The notes beneath the pieces are model-generated. The model was not told where the DNA came from. It was given only the letters and a program-made list of their open reading frames with translations, and did no database searches. From positions 2,294,001-2,358,000 of the forward strand of contig JAYQTB010000004.1 in the NCBI GenBank assembly GCA_038147195.1: a stretch of 64,000 nt of DNA, in the 5' to 3' direction. The position numbers and the translations under genes are program-made. Origin of the DNA: Eutrophocola salsuginis. Its GTDB lineage: Bacteria > Pseudomonadota > Gammaproteobacteria > Pseudomonadales > Pseudohongiellaceae. Positions 1 through 8,836 of the stretch are shown piece after piece (the stretch's first letter is position 1; every line of letters begins with the position of its first letter).

Positions 1-50
1 AGCCAATCCGCCTGCATTTTGGAATGTAGGAGGGTGTGGCTCTTTTTTTT
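1..50 (+). terminator. Rho-independent terminator of an upstream gene
   Basis: A long imperfect hairpin (AGCCA...CCGCCTGCAT pairing with ATGTAGGAGGG...TGGCT around a TTTTGGA loop) is followed at once by a run of T. The T run lies on the plus-strand side, so the hairpin ends a plus-strand transcript that enters from left of the window. It separates the flagellin cluster from whatever lies upstream. Confidence 0.75.
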
Positions 51-143
51 CAATTTAAAAAAAGTCACAAAATTTTAAGGAGATTTATATACCTTGCTGA
101 TTAAGCAAGACTGATATTTTTAGACAATATATAAATTCAGAGG

Positions 144-160
144 TCAGAGGTCAGAAACTG
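144..160. repeat. Direct repeat copy 1 (TCAGAGGTCAGAAACTG)
   Basis: Matches 16 of 17 bases with the copy at 401-417. A partial tandem copy (CAGAGGTCAG) overlaps its left end, starting at 138. The pair brackets about 240 bases. This resembles the flanking repeats of REP-type or IS200-like remnants, but no transposase is present, so that origin is an inference. Confidence 0.5.
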
Positions 161-396
161 TTAACTCTAGCTAATTCCTATAAGGAATGCTCTGATAATG
201 TTTATATATTTTTACGTATGCAGGTTCCTGACCTTCTTTAAGTCGGTCAGCGCTATCTCTACCACCGCTTATCCAATTCTTATAACAGAATCCTGGATTC
301 GTGCGCTCGCTAATTCCTTTTCTTATTACGCATTATTTACAGGTGTTGCACTGAGTATCTTCTCATTGCGCAGTGCCACGATTTCTCATTTCACAA

Positions 397-422
397 AAAA
401 TCAGAGGTCAGATACTGATTTT
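397..422. repeat. REP-like hairpin containing direct repeat copy 2
   Basis: AAAATCAG at 397-404 and CTGATTTT at 415-422 form a perfect 8-bp stem around a 10-base loop, and the segment contains the second copy of the direct repeat. Small imperfect palindromes of this form are typical of REP sequences and IS200/IS605-type ends. No Y1 transposase gene is visible nearby. Confidence 0.5.
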
Positions 423-555
423 AGGAGCTCTTTCCTAAATGACGATCAAGGCTGGCCTATGAATTCCACTAGCTGAAATTTTTAAGCTTATATTCATTTT
501 TGGAACAGTTTTAAATTGTTTTGGAACATTCAGTTAATAATTATTGAGAGAGACT

Positions 556-1455
556 ATGTTAAGCGTTAATACAAATATTTCAGCAATGAATTCCCACAAC
601 GCTATCAGGATCAACAACAGGAATATGGAAAGTGCAATGTTTAGGCTTTCAACAGGAAAGCGTGTGAATAGTGCGTCAGATGATCCCGGCGCCGTTGGAA
701 TCAGCACAGAGCTGGAAAAGTCATGGCGCGCAGAACGCCAGGGTATTCAGAACGCGGTAGATGGGATATCCATGCTGCAGACACTGTCCTCTGCAGGCGA
801 GTCGATCAGGTCTCTTCTACACCGTATGAGGGAGCTCGCCGTGATGGCTCAAACAAATGTCATGACTGCCGACGACCACCAGACGCTCGACCTGGAATAC
901 AACCTTCTAGGCAACGAGTGGGCCCGCCTCGCAGCTAACACGAAGTTCAACAAGATGGCGCTCATGAGCACCGAGCAGTCAGCGTTCAAAATTAATTTGG
1001 GTGGAACAGGCGACCTAGAAATTCGTATTAAAGAGTGGAGCCCAGATCATTTCCATGCGGCCGATGGTTCTGCTGTTACTGGTGCTACTACCACGTCAAC
1101 TGCCAATAATGGCGGCGAAGCTTTTAATTTCACACGGGTGGGCGGTGTATCTAATAGCCATATTCAGACCGTTGCAGATGCGGGTACAGCGCTTACAGAC
1201 ATCGACAATGCACTAGAGGGCGTCTCTCAGGAACTTGCCAAGTACGGCGCTTACATTAACAGGCTACGTTTTTATATTGATGGAGCAACCGACGTCTCCA
1301 TAGAACTTGAAAATGCTCAGAGCAAGATTGTTGATACAGACTATTCAGTTGAATCTACAAACCTCGCCAAAACACAGATCGTTTCTCAGGCTGCGACAGC
1401 AATACTCGCGCAGGCAAATCAGGCACCGCAGGTCGTTCTCGCCCTGCTCAAATAA
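556..1455 (+). CDS. fliC: Flagellin 1 (divergent copy)
   Basis: Filament subunit secreted by the flagellar type III system. The N-terminal helical domain (NTNISAMNSHNAIRINNRNM, then RLSTGKRVNSASDDPG) and the C-terminal domain (QIVSQAATAILAQANQAP, ending LALLK) are both clear, with a short central region, giving 299 aa, at the short end for flagellins. I chose the ATG at 556 with GAGAGA upstream; an in-frame TTG at 544 would only add four residues. It heads a tandem set of three flagellins but is clearly more distant from the other two than they are from each other, so it may be a distinct filament component. No promoter matching sigma-28 was found upstream. Confidence 0.93.
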   Translation: MLSVNTNISAMNSHNAIRINNRNMESAMFRLSTGKRVNSASDDPGAVGISTELEKSWRAERQGIQNAVDGISMLQTLSSAGESIRSLLHRMRELAVMAQTNVMTADDHQTLDLEYNLLGNEWARLAANTKFNKMALMSTEQSAFKINLGGTGDLEIRIKEWSPDHFHAADGSAVTGATTTSTANNGGEAFNFTRVGGVSNSHIQTVADAGTALTDIDNALEGVSQELAKYGAYINRLRFYIDGATDVSIELENAQSKIVDTDYSVESTNLAKTQIVSQAATAILAQANQAPQVVLALLK

Positions 1456-1562
1456 CCAAAAGGAGGAGATTATTATTAAATAAATTTTGTTTGAAAAAGT
1501 ACTTCCTTTCCAGGCTCGGGGCCAGCGTCAGGAATAATTCCAACGTAAATTAGGAGTCAATA

Positions 1563-2477
1563 ATGACTATATTAAATTACAACGTTGCCGCCCAAAGAGC
1601 TGCAACTACCATGACCCGTAATGATAAGGTCATGAATACAGCAATGAGCCGCTTGTCTACTGGAGTAAAACTAAATCAAGCGGAGGACGGCCCTGCGACT
1701 ATAGGCGTCTATAAGGGTCTTCAGGTACAGGCAGTATCAACTCGAGCAGGTATAGATAATATCAATAATGCTATATCTTATCTCCGTACCGTTGATGATG
1801 GCGGCGCAGCTATTGAAAACCTTTTGATCCGAATGAAAGAAATTGCTGTTGAAGCCCAGACTGGAACTCTTAGCCAAGATCAAATTGATGCACTAGATGT
1901 AGAGTGGAAAATGCTTGGGGACCAATGGGACCGTATCGTTGCAGACACTAAATGGAATGGCGTCAATGTTATGCATGGAACTGCTGGAGCAGCCGTTCTA
2001 GGTATAGGTGTTGGATCAGGCTCCACAATAAGTTTACTGGTAGATGACTGGCGTTCAGCGGCATATAACGGTGATGCTAATAATACAAGTGTGAACCATG
2101 TCGCTACCGGTGCCACAGCTGCTGCCGCAGATGGCGGAGGTACTACCTTAGCTTTTAATTTTTCTCATGCGACTGACTATGACCTTGATAACGCAACTGA
2201 TGCTGGAAATTATATGGTACAGGTGACTAATGCATTAGTTGCGATTGGCAAATCAAGGGCTGAATTAGGTGCACAAATTAATGGGCTTAAGGCATCTGCT
2301 GATTCCTTGGTAGATCTGGCGGATAGATATGAAAGCAATGCTTCAGCTATCGGGGATTCTGACTATGCAGCTGAATCCGCTAATTTAGCAACGGCACAGA
2401 TTGTTTCTCAGGCAGCAACAGCCATGCTTGCGCAAGCCAATGCACAGAAAGGTACCGTGCTAGCACTGCTTAAATAA
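1563..2477 (+). CDS. fliC: Flagellin 2
   Basis: 304-aa flagellin with an AGGAG ribosome binding site before the ATG. The N-terminal domain carries MSRLSTGVKLNQAEDGP in place of the usual SSGxRINSAKDDAAG stretch, and the C-terminal domain ends TVLALLK. The region around residues 108-130 is unusually tryptophan-rich (EWKMLGDQWDR, DTKWNGV). It is closely similar along its whole length to the next gene and differs mostly in the middle, so the two look like a recent tandem duplication. A gap of about 107 bases separates it from flagellin 1; I saw no sigma-28 site in it. Confidence 0.93.
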   Translation: MTILNYNVAAQRAATTMTRNDKVMNTAMSRLSTGVKLNQAEDGPATIGVYKGLQVQAVSTRAGIDNINNAISYLRTVDDGGAAIENLLIRMKEIAVEAQTGTLSQDQIDALDVEWKMLGDQWDRIVADTKWNGVNVMHGTAGAAVLGIGVGSGSTISLLVDDWRSAAYNGDANNTSVNHVATGATAAAADGGGTTLAFNFSHATDYDLDNATDAGNYMVQVTNALVAIGKSRAELGAQINGLKASADSLVDLADRYESNASAIGDSDYAAESANLATAQIVSQAATAMLAQANAQKGTVLALLK

Positions 2478-2491
2478 ATTAGGAGTCTAAA

Positions 2492-3391
2492 ATGACAATA
2501 CTAAACTATAACGTTGCTGCTCAACGGGCCGCAACAACCATGACGCGTAATGATAAGGTCATGAATTCGTCAATGAGTCGTTTAGCAACTGGAGTTAAGC
2601 TGAATCAAGCTGAGGATGGCCCCGGTACAATAGGAGTCTATAAGGGTCTTCAAGTACAAGCAGCAACAACTCGTGCCGGTATTGATAATATAAACAACGC
2701 CATTTCATATCTACGTACAGTTGATGACGCCGGAGCTGCAATCGAGAATTTGTTAATTCGCATGAAAGAGATAGCCGTTGAAGCGCAAACTGGAACTCTT
2801 AGTGCAGATCAGATTGCTGCGCTCAATGTTGAATATCAAACTCTAGGTGACCAGTGGGATAGAATTGCTGCCGATACTAAATGGAACGGTGTAGCTATTA
2901 TGCAAGGAAAGCATGATACTGGCCTCTTGATTGGAGTAGGTTCTGGGTCAACTATTGCTATTGAAATAGATGATTGGAGATCTGCACAATTCGATAACGC
3001 CGACGCAGACGATGTCGCAACAGGCGCTACTGCCACAGCTGCTGCTGACACTGGTGGAGCAACAGCATTTAACTTTGCTGCAGGCGCTACTGAAGCACTC
3101 GTGGATGCTACTGATGCAAGTGCTTTCATGACTAAACTCACAAGTGCGTTGGAAGGCATAGGTAAATCGCGTGCAGAGCTGGGCGCCCAAATTAATGGGC
3201 TCAAAGCTTCTGCTGACTCATTAGTTGATTTGGCTGATCGCTATGAGAGTAATGCGTCCGCGATTGGTGATGCAGACTATGCAGCAGAGTCAGCAAAGTT
3301 GGCAACGGCACAGATCGTGTCCCAGGCAGCAACGGCCATGCTGGCTCAAGCCAACGCGCAAAAGGGAACGGTGCTATCATTATTAAAATAG
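2492..3391 (+). CDS. fliC: Flagellin 3
   Basis: 299-aa flagellin starting 14 bases after flagellin 2 with the same AGGAGTC leader, so the two are probably cotranscribed. The first 85 or so residues and the last 75 or so are almost the same as flagellin 2; the variable, surface-exposed middle (roughly residues 140-210, rich in Ala, Asp and Thr) differs. This pattern of conserved D0/D1 ends and diverged middle fits paralogues that copolymerise in one filament. The C-terminus ends TVLSLLK. Confidence 0.93.
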   Translation: MTILNYNVAAQRAATTMTRNDKVMNSSMSRLATGVKLNQAEDGPGTIGVYKGLQVQAATTRAGIDNINNAISYLRTVDDAGAAIENLLIRMKEIAVEAQTGTLSADQIAALNVEYQTLGDQWDRIAADTKWNGVAIMQGKHDTGLLIGVGSGSTIAIEIDDWRSAQFDNADADDVATGATATAAADTGGATAFNFAAGATEALVDATDASAFMTKLTSALEGIGKSRAELGAQINGLKASADSLVDLADRYESNASAIGDADYAAESAKLATAQIVSQAATAMLAQANAQKGTVLSLLK

Positions 3392-3423
3392 TGCTAGACT
3401 AAAACTAAGATGAGGAACTCATT

Positions 3424-3828
3424 ATGGAACATTCAGATCCTGCTGCAGTAGGTATGGGTAACCCTAATAATCTTCTGATTGGTAAAAGTGTAAATAAAGC
3501 CAGGCCAAGGTTAGACGTCAATAATCCGGAATATCCGAAGACAAAAGACGTATACACCCAGGCCCAGGAAAAGAAGATACACTCTTCAAAGTACCTAACG
3601 TCTGTAAGGGAAAAGTTAGATGAGATCTCAGAGTTATTAAACTTTGAGATGAAGGCAAGATCTACTAACCTTTCTTTTCGGGTTGATGAGCCAACCAACC
3701 GAGTCGTTGTTAAGGTCATCGACAAGGATACAGGCAATGTGATCAGAGAAGTACCTTCAGAAGCAATCCTAAAGGTGTCTAAGAATATTGAGGCACTGAA
3801 GGGGATATTGTTTGATGGTAGATACTGA
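3424..3828 (+). CDS. flaG: FlaG family flagellar protein
   Basis: 134-aa protein. The C-terminal half (about residues 75-130) has the FlaG-family pattern: LSFRVDEPTNRVVVKVID, then DTGNVIREVPSEAILK. The N-terminal half is low-complexity and unremarkable. In Vibrio and Pseudomonas flaG lies directly after flagellin genes and affects filament length, as the position here fits. The start codon lies 32 bases after flagellin 3, with GATGAGGA upstream as a plausible binding site. A strong terminator follows, closing the flagellin-flaG transcript. Confidence 0.88.
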   Translation: MEHSDPAAVGMGNPNNLLIGKSVNKARPRLDVNNPEYPKTKDVYTQAQEKKIHSSKYLTSVREKLDEISELLNFEMKARSTNLSFRVDEPTNRVVVKVIDKDTGNVIREVPSEAILKVSKNIEALKGILFDGRY

Positions 3829-3851
3829 GGTCAATATCAACAAATAATAAC

Positions 3852-3880
3852 GCCCCCTAGGTAACTAGGGGGCTTTTTTT
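3852..3880 (+). terminator. Rho-independent terminator after flaG
   Basis: Perfect 9-bp stem GCCCCCTAG/CTAGGGGGC with a 4-base GTAA loop, followed by seven T. It ends the flagellin-flaG transcript only a few bases before the start codon of the ClC-family gene. Confidence 0.95.
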
Positions 3881-3883
3881 ATT

Positions 3884-5575
3884 ATGAACAGAAAAATTGT
3901 ATTCGATTTTTTTGCTCCAACGATCTCGGCTTTCCTACTGGGAATTCTCCTGGCTCTCCTGGCCAACGGATTCGTCAGCACCGTCAGCGCCTCCGCAGAC
4001 ATCCGAGCATCCCTAGACACTCTAAGATTCTCAATAGGCCCGAACACATACTCACTGGTTAGTGTGGTTAGCTTAATTCTGGCCGCCTTAATTATCCGTT
4101 TTATCAAAAATATATTTGAAATAACGGCCTGGCGAGGGCCGGCAGACACCATATTCAGCGCCCATAGCAATCAGAAGGACCATCAAATCAAGCAAGGCGT
4201 AGGGTCCACGCTTGCGGCTTTAGTTGTGGCGAGCGGCGGGGGCTCTGTGGGACAGTACGGCCCCCTTGTTCATCTGGGCTCCACAATCGGTCTTTGGATA
4301 CAAAAATTCACCCGCGTAGAAAACGATGTCCTCATAGGCTGTGGCGTCGCTGCGGCAATTTCAGCGGGCTTTGGTGCACCAATTGCCGGCGTTCTTTTTG
4401 CACACGAGGCCATACTTAGACACTTCTCCCTCAGGGCCGTGGCACCCATATTTGTAGCCTCTTTTTCTGCAAGTGCATTTTCTGATGTTATTTGGGGTGC
4501 AAGAGAAAATATTTTCACCGTGACAAGCGTCGACGTATCTCTGAGCAGCCTAATAATAATTTTTTTATTGCTGGGACCCATATTTTCTTTGATGGCCTTT
4601 TCATTTATGCGCCTCACCAGATTTTTTTCCCAGTATGCTGAGTCGAAATCACAACGCGGTAAAACTTTTTTTCTTTTCTCTGGAGCCTTGATTTGCGGTT
4701 TTATTGGTATTTTTTATCCAGAGGTGCTCGGTATAGGCACTGCGTCGATGGGCTTACTTTTAACCAATGCCTTTTCTACTGATTACGTGCTGATGCTTTT
4801 CTTACTCAAGCTGGTGATGACGTCCCTCTGCATTGGGTGTGGACTCTTTGGGGGCGTATTTTCCCCAGCCCTCTTTATCGGTATTGCGGGAGGCTCCATA
4901 GCTGCATCTCTTATGGGGCTGATTGGTTTTGATGGCTACGCTCAAATTGTCATGATAGCGGGCATGGCCGCTGTTAGTTCATGTGTCATAGGCGCGCCTA
5001 TCACAAGCATCCTGCTGGTCATGGAGTTAACGGGATCCTATCAATTTGCTATATCGGCCATGGTGGCCGTTGTCATTGCGAATTTAATTACGCATAAACT
5101 GTACGGCCTGTCATATTTTGATCGTGTCCTCTTAGACAGGGGAATCGATATAAAGTCCGGCCGTGAGGCGATATCACAGGCACAGCAGTCAGTGATGTCC
5201 TGTGAGGGAGTGTCATACACACAAGTTAACCTCGAGATGACAGGACTGGAGGCGCTTAAACTGATGCGGGAAAATAAGACTACCGAATCTTATATCATTG
5301 ATTCTAATGGTTTATTCTGTGGAAAAGTCGACATATTTGAGGCCATCGAGGCCGGGAGCTCCACCATATCCTCTGCCTCTAAAAAGCAATTTACTTTCCT
5401 CCAGGAAGATGAAAGTATCCAGACAGCAATGCAAAGACTAGCCTCATTTGTGGGTGAAAGTATCCCAATAGTGTCTGCGGATAAGAGCCAACTGCGCAAA
5501 GTCATTACCGAGGGCTCGCTATTTGATCAGGTCATTGCCATACAAAAGCAGACAAAAGACATAGAGCGTTCATAG
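3884..5575 (+). CDS. ClC-family chloride channel/antiporter with CBS domains
   Basis: 563-aa multi-spanning membrane protein of the ClC family with C-terminal CBS domains (from about residue 430). The helix-N motif GGVFSPALFIGIAGG is good. However the selectivity motif normally read GSGIP is absent (GPADTIFSAH stands there) and the GREGP motif reads GQYGP, so the external gating glutamate is replaced by tyrosine. That argues against a classical H+/Cl- exchanger; transport mode is unknown. The ATG starts four bases after the flaG terminator with no Shine-Dalgarno, so its own promoter would have to overlap flaG or the message be leaderless; a later start is possible. The stop codon abuts the next gene. 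Not a known flagellar gene. Confidence 0.85.
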   Translation: MNRKIVFDFFAPTISAFLLGILLALLANGFVSTVSASADIRASLDTLRFSIGPNTYSLVSVVSLILAALIIRFIKNIFEITAWRGPADTIFSAHSNQKDHQIKQGVGSTLAALVVASGGGSVGQYGPLVHLGSTIGLWIQKFTRVENDVLIGCGVAAAISAGFGAPIAGVLFAHEAILRHFSLRAVAPIFVASFSASAFSDVIWGARENIFTVTSVDVSLSSLIIIFLLLGPIFSLMAFSFMRLTRFFSQYAESKSQRGKTFFLFSGALICGFIGIFYPEVLGIGTASMGLLLTNAFSTDYVLMLFLLKLVMTSLCIGCGLFGGVFSPALFIGIAGGSIAASLMGLIGFDGYAQIVMIAGMAAVSSCVIGAPITSILLVMELTGSYQFAISAMVAVVIANLITHKLYGLSYFDRVLLDRGIDIKSGREAISQAQQSVMSCEGVSYTQVNLEMTGLEALKLMRENKTTESYIIDSNGLFCGKVDIFEAIEAGSSTISSASKKQFTFLQEDESIQTAMQRLASFVGESIPIVSADKSQLRKVITEGSLFDQVIAIQKQTKDIERS

Positions 5576-6286
5576 ATGCGTTTCCTCTTAGCATGTGCCT
5601 TCCTTCTACTTACTGGTGTAACCAGCTACTCCTATTCCCAGATAGATCGACTTGAGGCCGGCCTTGCGGCATATGATCGCGGCCAATACGCTACCGCAAT
5701 ACGTGCGTGGATGCGGGCTGCTGAGGAAGGAAGTGCTGAGGCACAGAATAATGTTGGCCACATGTACGAGGAAGGCTTAGGGGTCCCCCAAAATTATTTG
5801 CTCGCGATGAACTGGTACAGGCAGGCAGCAGATGGCGGGCTACCTGAAGCTCAACATAATATGGGCCTCCTCTACTACCACGGTTATGGTGTGGCAGAGA
5901 ATCTCTTAGAATCCGTGCGATGGTTTCGAATGGCGGCCGAACAGGAGTTTCCCGAATCTGAGTACATGTTAGGAATGGCCTACGAACAGGGCAAGGGAGT
6001 TGCCTTAGATTATGCACTCGCGCGAGAATACCTCCTCAGATCGGCCAAAAGAAATTATCCTTCAGCCCAGCTGATGTATGCATTTATGCTCCAGGCCGGC
6101 GAGGGAGGCGAATCAGATTCCTATAACGGATACCTTTGGGGCAAGATTGCCCTGGAAAATGGTGTAGAAGACGCCGTAAACATAACATCAATTGCCAGCA
6201 TTCCGCTGAGCCAACCGCAAATAGACCAGGCCGACGCTCTAGCCAAATTATGTTTGGATGAAGGTTTTGATGTCTGTATGGAATAG
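5576..6286 (+). CDS. Sel1-repeat (TPR-like) secreted protein
   Basis: 236 aa with a signal peptide (hydrophobic stretch LLACAFLLLTGV, likely cut after about residue 20). At least four Sel1-like repeats follow, each with the A-x2-N-x-G-x2-Y-x2-G-x-G-V pattern (for example AQNNVGHMYEEGLGV and AQHNMGLLYYHGYGV). Sel1 proteins are periplasmic or surface scaffolds for protein interactions. Its ATG directly follows the stop of the ClC gene, so the two are translationally coupled. The partner is unknown. It converges with motB1, nine bases away. Confidence 0.85.
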   Translation: MRFLLACAFLLLTGVTSYSYSQIDRLEAGLAAYDRGQYATAIRAWMRAAEEGSAEAQNNVGHMYEEGLGVPQNYLLAMNWYRQAADGGLPEAQHNMGLLYYHGYGVAENLLESVRWFRMAAEQEFPESEYMLGMAYEQGKGVALDYALAREYLLRSAKRNYPSAQLMYAFMLQAGEGGESDSYNGYLWGKIALENGVEDAVNITSIASIPLSQPQIDQADALAKLCLDEGFDVCME

Positions 6287-6295
6287 TGGCAACGC

Positions 6296-7534
6296 CTAGT
6301 TAGGCATCAACGCTATCTCGATCCGGCGATTCTGAGAACGACCGATAGCAGTATCATTCGAGGCAATAGGCTTTGTGTCTGCCAAACCCTTGATGACAAC
6401 ATTTCCCGGGTTGATGAAGCCACGGTCCAGAATATAGTCTGCAACACTGGCAGCTCGCGCCGAAGACAGATCCCAGTTATCCCTGTATCTATTTCCAAAC
6501 GACATACCGACGTTATCAGTATGCCCCTGAATCTGTACCTGGCCAGAGGCGCCTCTTATAGAGAATCCGACCCTGTCCAATAGAGTTTCAAAATCGTCCT
6601 GGAGATTTGCTGAACCACTTTGAAAGCTGCCCCTCTCTGTGAGCCGTATGATGACCTCACCCTTATCGCCCCTGAATACTTCGGCAAGTCCATTGCTTAT
6701 CTCTTCTGACAGATTGGCTCTAATCAGCTCCAGCTGGTCCTGATTTCTATCAGACGCTAATCCCGGAACCGGATTATCAACCTGTGTTTTTGCAGAGGAT
6801 ATAAATTGGTCGCCAGAAACCTGGATAAATAGGTCCTCATCTCTCTGGACCTCGGCGACCTTGGCTAATAACAGGATGGTATCTTGACTTAATTTGCCTG
6901 GGTTCTCGGGATCCTGCTCAGTATTAACCGCATTGACAAGAATGCGGCCATCCTCAACGGCTATCGTGGCCTTGCCTTCGGCAATTTCATCTTTAAACTC
7001 TTCTAGTATATCTTCTTCGTTGAAGTTGGTTGCTGACTCACCTGGACCCAAATCACGGTCCAGCTCATCTTCGTTCTGCTCCTCGCGCACCAGCTGCTCT
7101 TCAACCACATTGGCAGCCGTAGGGTCGGTCACCGCCTGCCTGTACTGCTTCGCAACTATATTGTCTGCGGTTGGGGCCTCGACAATTGGAACTGTTACCT
7201 GTACCCCAAAACGAGCGCGCATGGAACCACTGACCTCCTTGTATTTAGGCACATTGACATGTGCAAAGGACAAGATAAGCACGAAAAAGGCCATCAGTAG
7301 TGTGGCCATATCTGCGAACGTCGCCATCCAGCCGGGAGCGCCCTTCTTACAATCCGGGCAATCTGCAGGTTCTTTTTCCTCTTCTTCCTCTTCAGCCTCT
7401 ACTTCTGGCGAATCAGATTCTTCCGCTTCGGTCTCTGCGGAATCTTCCTCAACGGCAACCTGCTCCTGAATCTCTTCTTGAGACTCAGGATCAGCTTTGG
7501 ACACCTCGTTTTCGTCGTTTGTCTCTTCAGCCAA
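6296..7534 (-). CDS. motB: MotB/PomB-like stator protein, paralogue 1
   Basis: 412-aa stator B subunit. After an acidic N-terminal tail of about 60 residues (runs of Glu) comes CPDCKKGAPGWM, then the single membrane segment with FADMATLLMAFF, where the Asp is the ion-binding residue of MotB/PomB. The C-terminal OmpA-type peptidoglycan-binding domain contains IQGHTDNVGM and ends NRRIEIAL. The start is a TTG with GGGAG eight bases upstream; no better ATG exists in frame. It is the last gene of a three-gene motA-motB-motB operon. Overall architecture matches sodium-type PomB. The glutamate-rich N-terminal tail is longer than in PomB. Confidence 0.9.
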   Translation of the reverse strand: MAEETNDENEVSKADPESQEEIQEQVAVEEDSAETEAEESDSPEVEAEEEEEEKEPADCPDCKKGAPGWMATFADMATLLMAFFVLILSFAHVNVPKYKEVSGSMRARFGVQVTVPIVEAPTADNIVAKQYRQAVTDPTAANVVEEQLVREEQNEDELDRDLGPGESATNFNEEDILEEFKDEIAEGKATIAVEDGRILVNAVNTEQDPENPGKLSQDTILLLAKVAEVQRDEDLFIQVSGDQFISSAKTQVDNPVPGLASDRNQDQLELIRANLSEEISNGLAEVFRGDKGEVIIRLTERGSFQSGSANLQDDFETLLDRVGFSIRGASGQVQIQGHTDNVGMSFGNRYRDNWDLSSARAASVADYILDRGFINPGNVVIKGLADTKPIASNDTAIGRSQNRRIEIALMPN

Positions 7535-7559
7535 AATATGGCTCCCTGTATCTTCTGAA

Positions 7560-8819
7560 TCAGCTGTCTGATACTTTAATTTCTATTCGCCTATTTCGGG
7601 CTCTACCGTCTGCCGTATCGTTCGAGGCAAGTGGTACCGAGTCCCCGTAGCCAACAACCTCTACACGAGACGTACTAATGTTACTGTTATCAGTTAAGTA
7701 TGAGGCCACTGAGGCCGAACGTGCGGCAGATAAATCCCAATTTGATGTAAAATTTTCACTGAATAGTATCGGAACGTTGTCGGTGTGACCCTCAACTCGT
7801 ATCGCACCATCCAAATTAGACAGTGTCACGCCGATACTACTTAATGTGGATAAAAAATTGGGGTCCAGCTGAGCGCTTCCAGATGTAAAGGAGCCTTGAT
7901 TAGCGATTCGGATGACCACATCGCTTCCGTCTTTCTCAACTTCTAATAGACCATTATTAATCTGAGAACCCAGGTCAGCTCTAATAAATTCGTATCTGGT
8001 ATTGGCTGCCTCTTCCGGTGTCTGCCCCATGTACAGGGCAACATCCTGCTCGTCATTTGTCTCTTGTACTTCTGTGTTTGTCAGCAGGACGCTGATCTCC
8101 TGATTTGTAACTTCTTGTAATTCCGCAACGATTTCTGAGGTATCTATCAATAATTGACTTACTACCCCCATCGTATTTTCACCCACACCGGAGACGTCAC
8201 CACTGATGTCATTCTGCACGTTGACGATGATTTGTTGACCATCAGTGGTTACAGATACCATTCCAGTCGCTATAAGATCGCTCATCGCAATCTTAGCCCT
8301 ATCTAATTCCTCAATAAACTTCTCGCGGTTGCTTTCTGTGCGCCTTAGTAAATTTTCAGCAGTAGGATCGAGCTGTCTCTGTCTCGGATTATATACAACG
8401 GTTGGCGCCGCCTCGTTTGGCGTGAAGTTTTCCTTCAACACGCTTCTTGCGGCGGGAATTGATACCTTAGGTACAACCTTATTCACTCCAAAAGCAAATT
8501 GTATGGCGCCATTAATGTATTCAAATCGAGGAAGTTCTGTATCAGAAAATGACAGGATAAGTACGAAGAAAGCCATAAGCAGCGTGGCCATATCCGCAAA
8601 TGTAGCCATCCAGCCAGGTGCGCCCGTTTTGCATTCGGGACACCCATCTTTACCTTTTTGTGAGCCTCCGCCTCCTTCAGATGCCTCTTGAGCATTTTGG
8701 GCAGCAGCCTCTAAATCAGAACTATCAACCTCGTTACCGGCCTCGTCATTCTGATCGAGCGCTTCAACCGGCTCCTGTGCACCTTCCGGTCCTGTGTTTT
8801 CCTGGACGTCTTCTGCCAT
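7560..8819 (-). CDS. motB: MotB/PomB-like stator protein, paralogue 2
   Basis: 419 aa with the same plan as its neighbour: acidic N-terminal tail, CPECKTGAPGWM, then a membrane segment with FADMATLLMAFF including the conserved Asp, then an OmpA-like domain (VEGHTDNVPI, NRRIEIKV). The membrane segments of the two paralogues are nearly the same, while the linkers and periplasmic domains have diverged. It lies 17 bases after motA and 25 bases before the other copy. Either the two form heteromeric B subunits with MotA or they build alternative stators; sequence does not decide. Confidence 0.9.
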   Translation of the reverse strand: MAEDVQENTGPEGAQEPVEALDQNDEAGNEVDSSDLEAAAQNAQEASEGGGGSQKGKDGCPECKTGAPGWMATFADMATLLMAFFVLILSFSDTELPRFEYINGAIQFAFGVNKVVPKVSIPAARSVLKENFTPNEAAPTVVYNPRQRQLDPTAENLLRRTESNREKFIEELDRAKIAMSDLIATGMVSVTTDGQQIIVNVQNDISGDVSGVGENTMGVVSQLLIDTSEIVAELQEVTNQEISVLLTNTEVQETNDEQDVALYMGQTPEEAANTRYEFIRADLGSQINNGLLEVEKDGSDVVIRIANQGSFTSGSAQLDPNFLSTLSSIGVTLSNLDGAIRVEGHTDNVPILFSENFTSNWDLSAARSASVASYLTDNSNISTSRVEVVGYGDSVPLASNDTADGRARNRRIEIKVSDS

Positions 8820-8836
8820 GATAGCAATCCACTTTC

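Larger units (their letters stand above)
51..555. other. Non-coding stretch upstream of the flagellins, with REP-like repeats
   Basis: About 500 bases with no convincing gene. A 92-codon open frame at 198-476 has no recognisable family, no clear ribosome binding site, and overlaps a repeat. The stretch contains a 17-bp near-identical direct repeat (144-160 and 401-417) and an 8-bp inverted repeat around the second copy. I could not find a credible sigma-28 or sigma-54 promoter for the first flagellin here. Confidence 0.5.

Noticed and set aside
198..476. 92-codon plus-strand frame before the flagellins
   Set aside because: No family text, no binding site, and its 3' part runs through a repeat hairpin; treated as non-coding.
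481..555. Possible sigma-28 or sigma-54 promoter before flagellin 1
   Set aside because: TGGAACA and TTAAAT elements are present, but neither GG-N10-GC nor TAAA-N15-GNCGAT spacing is met.
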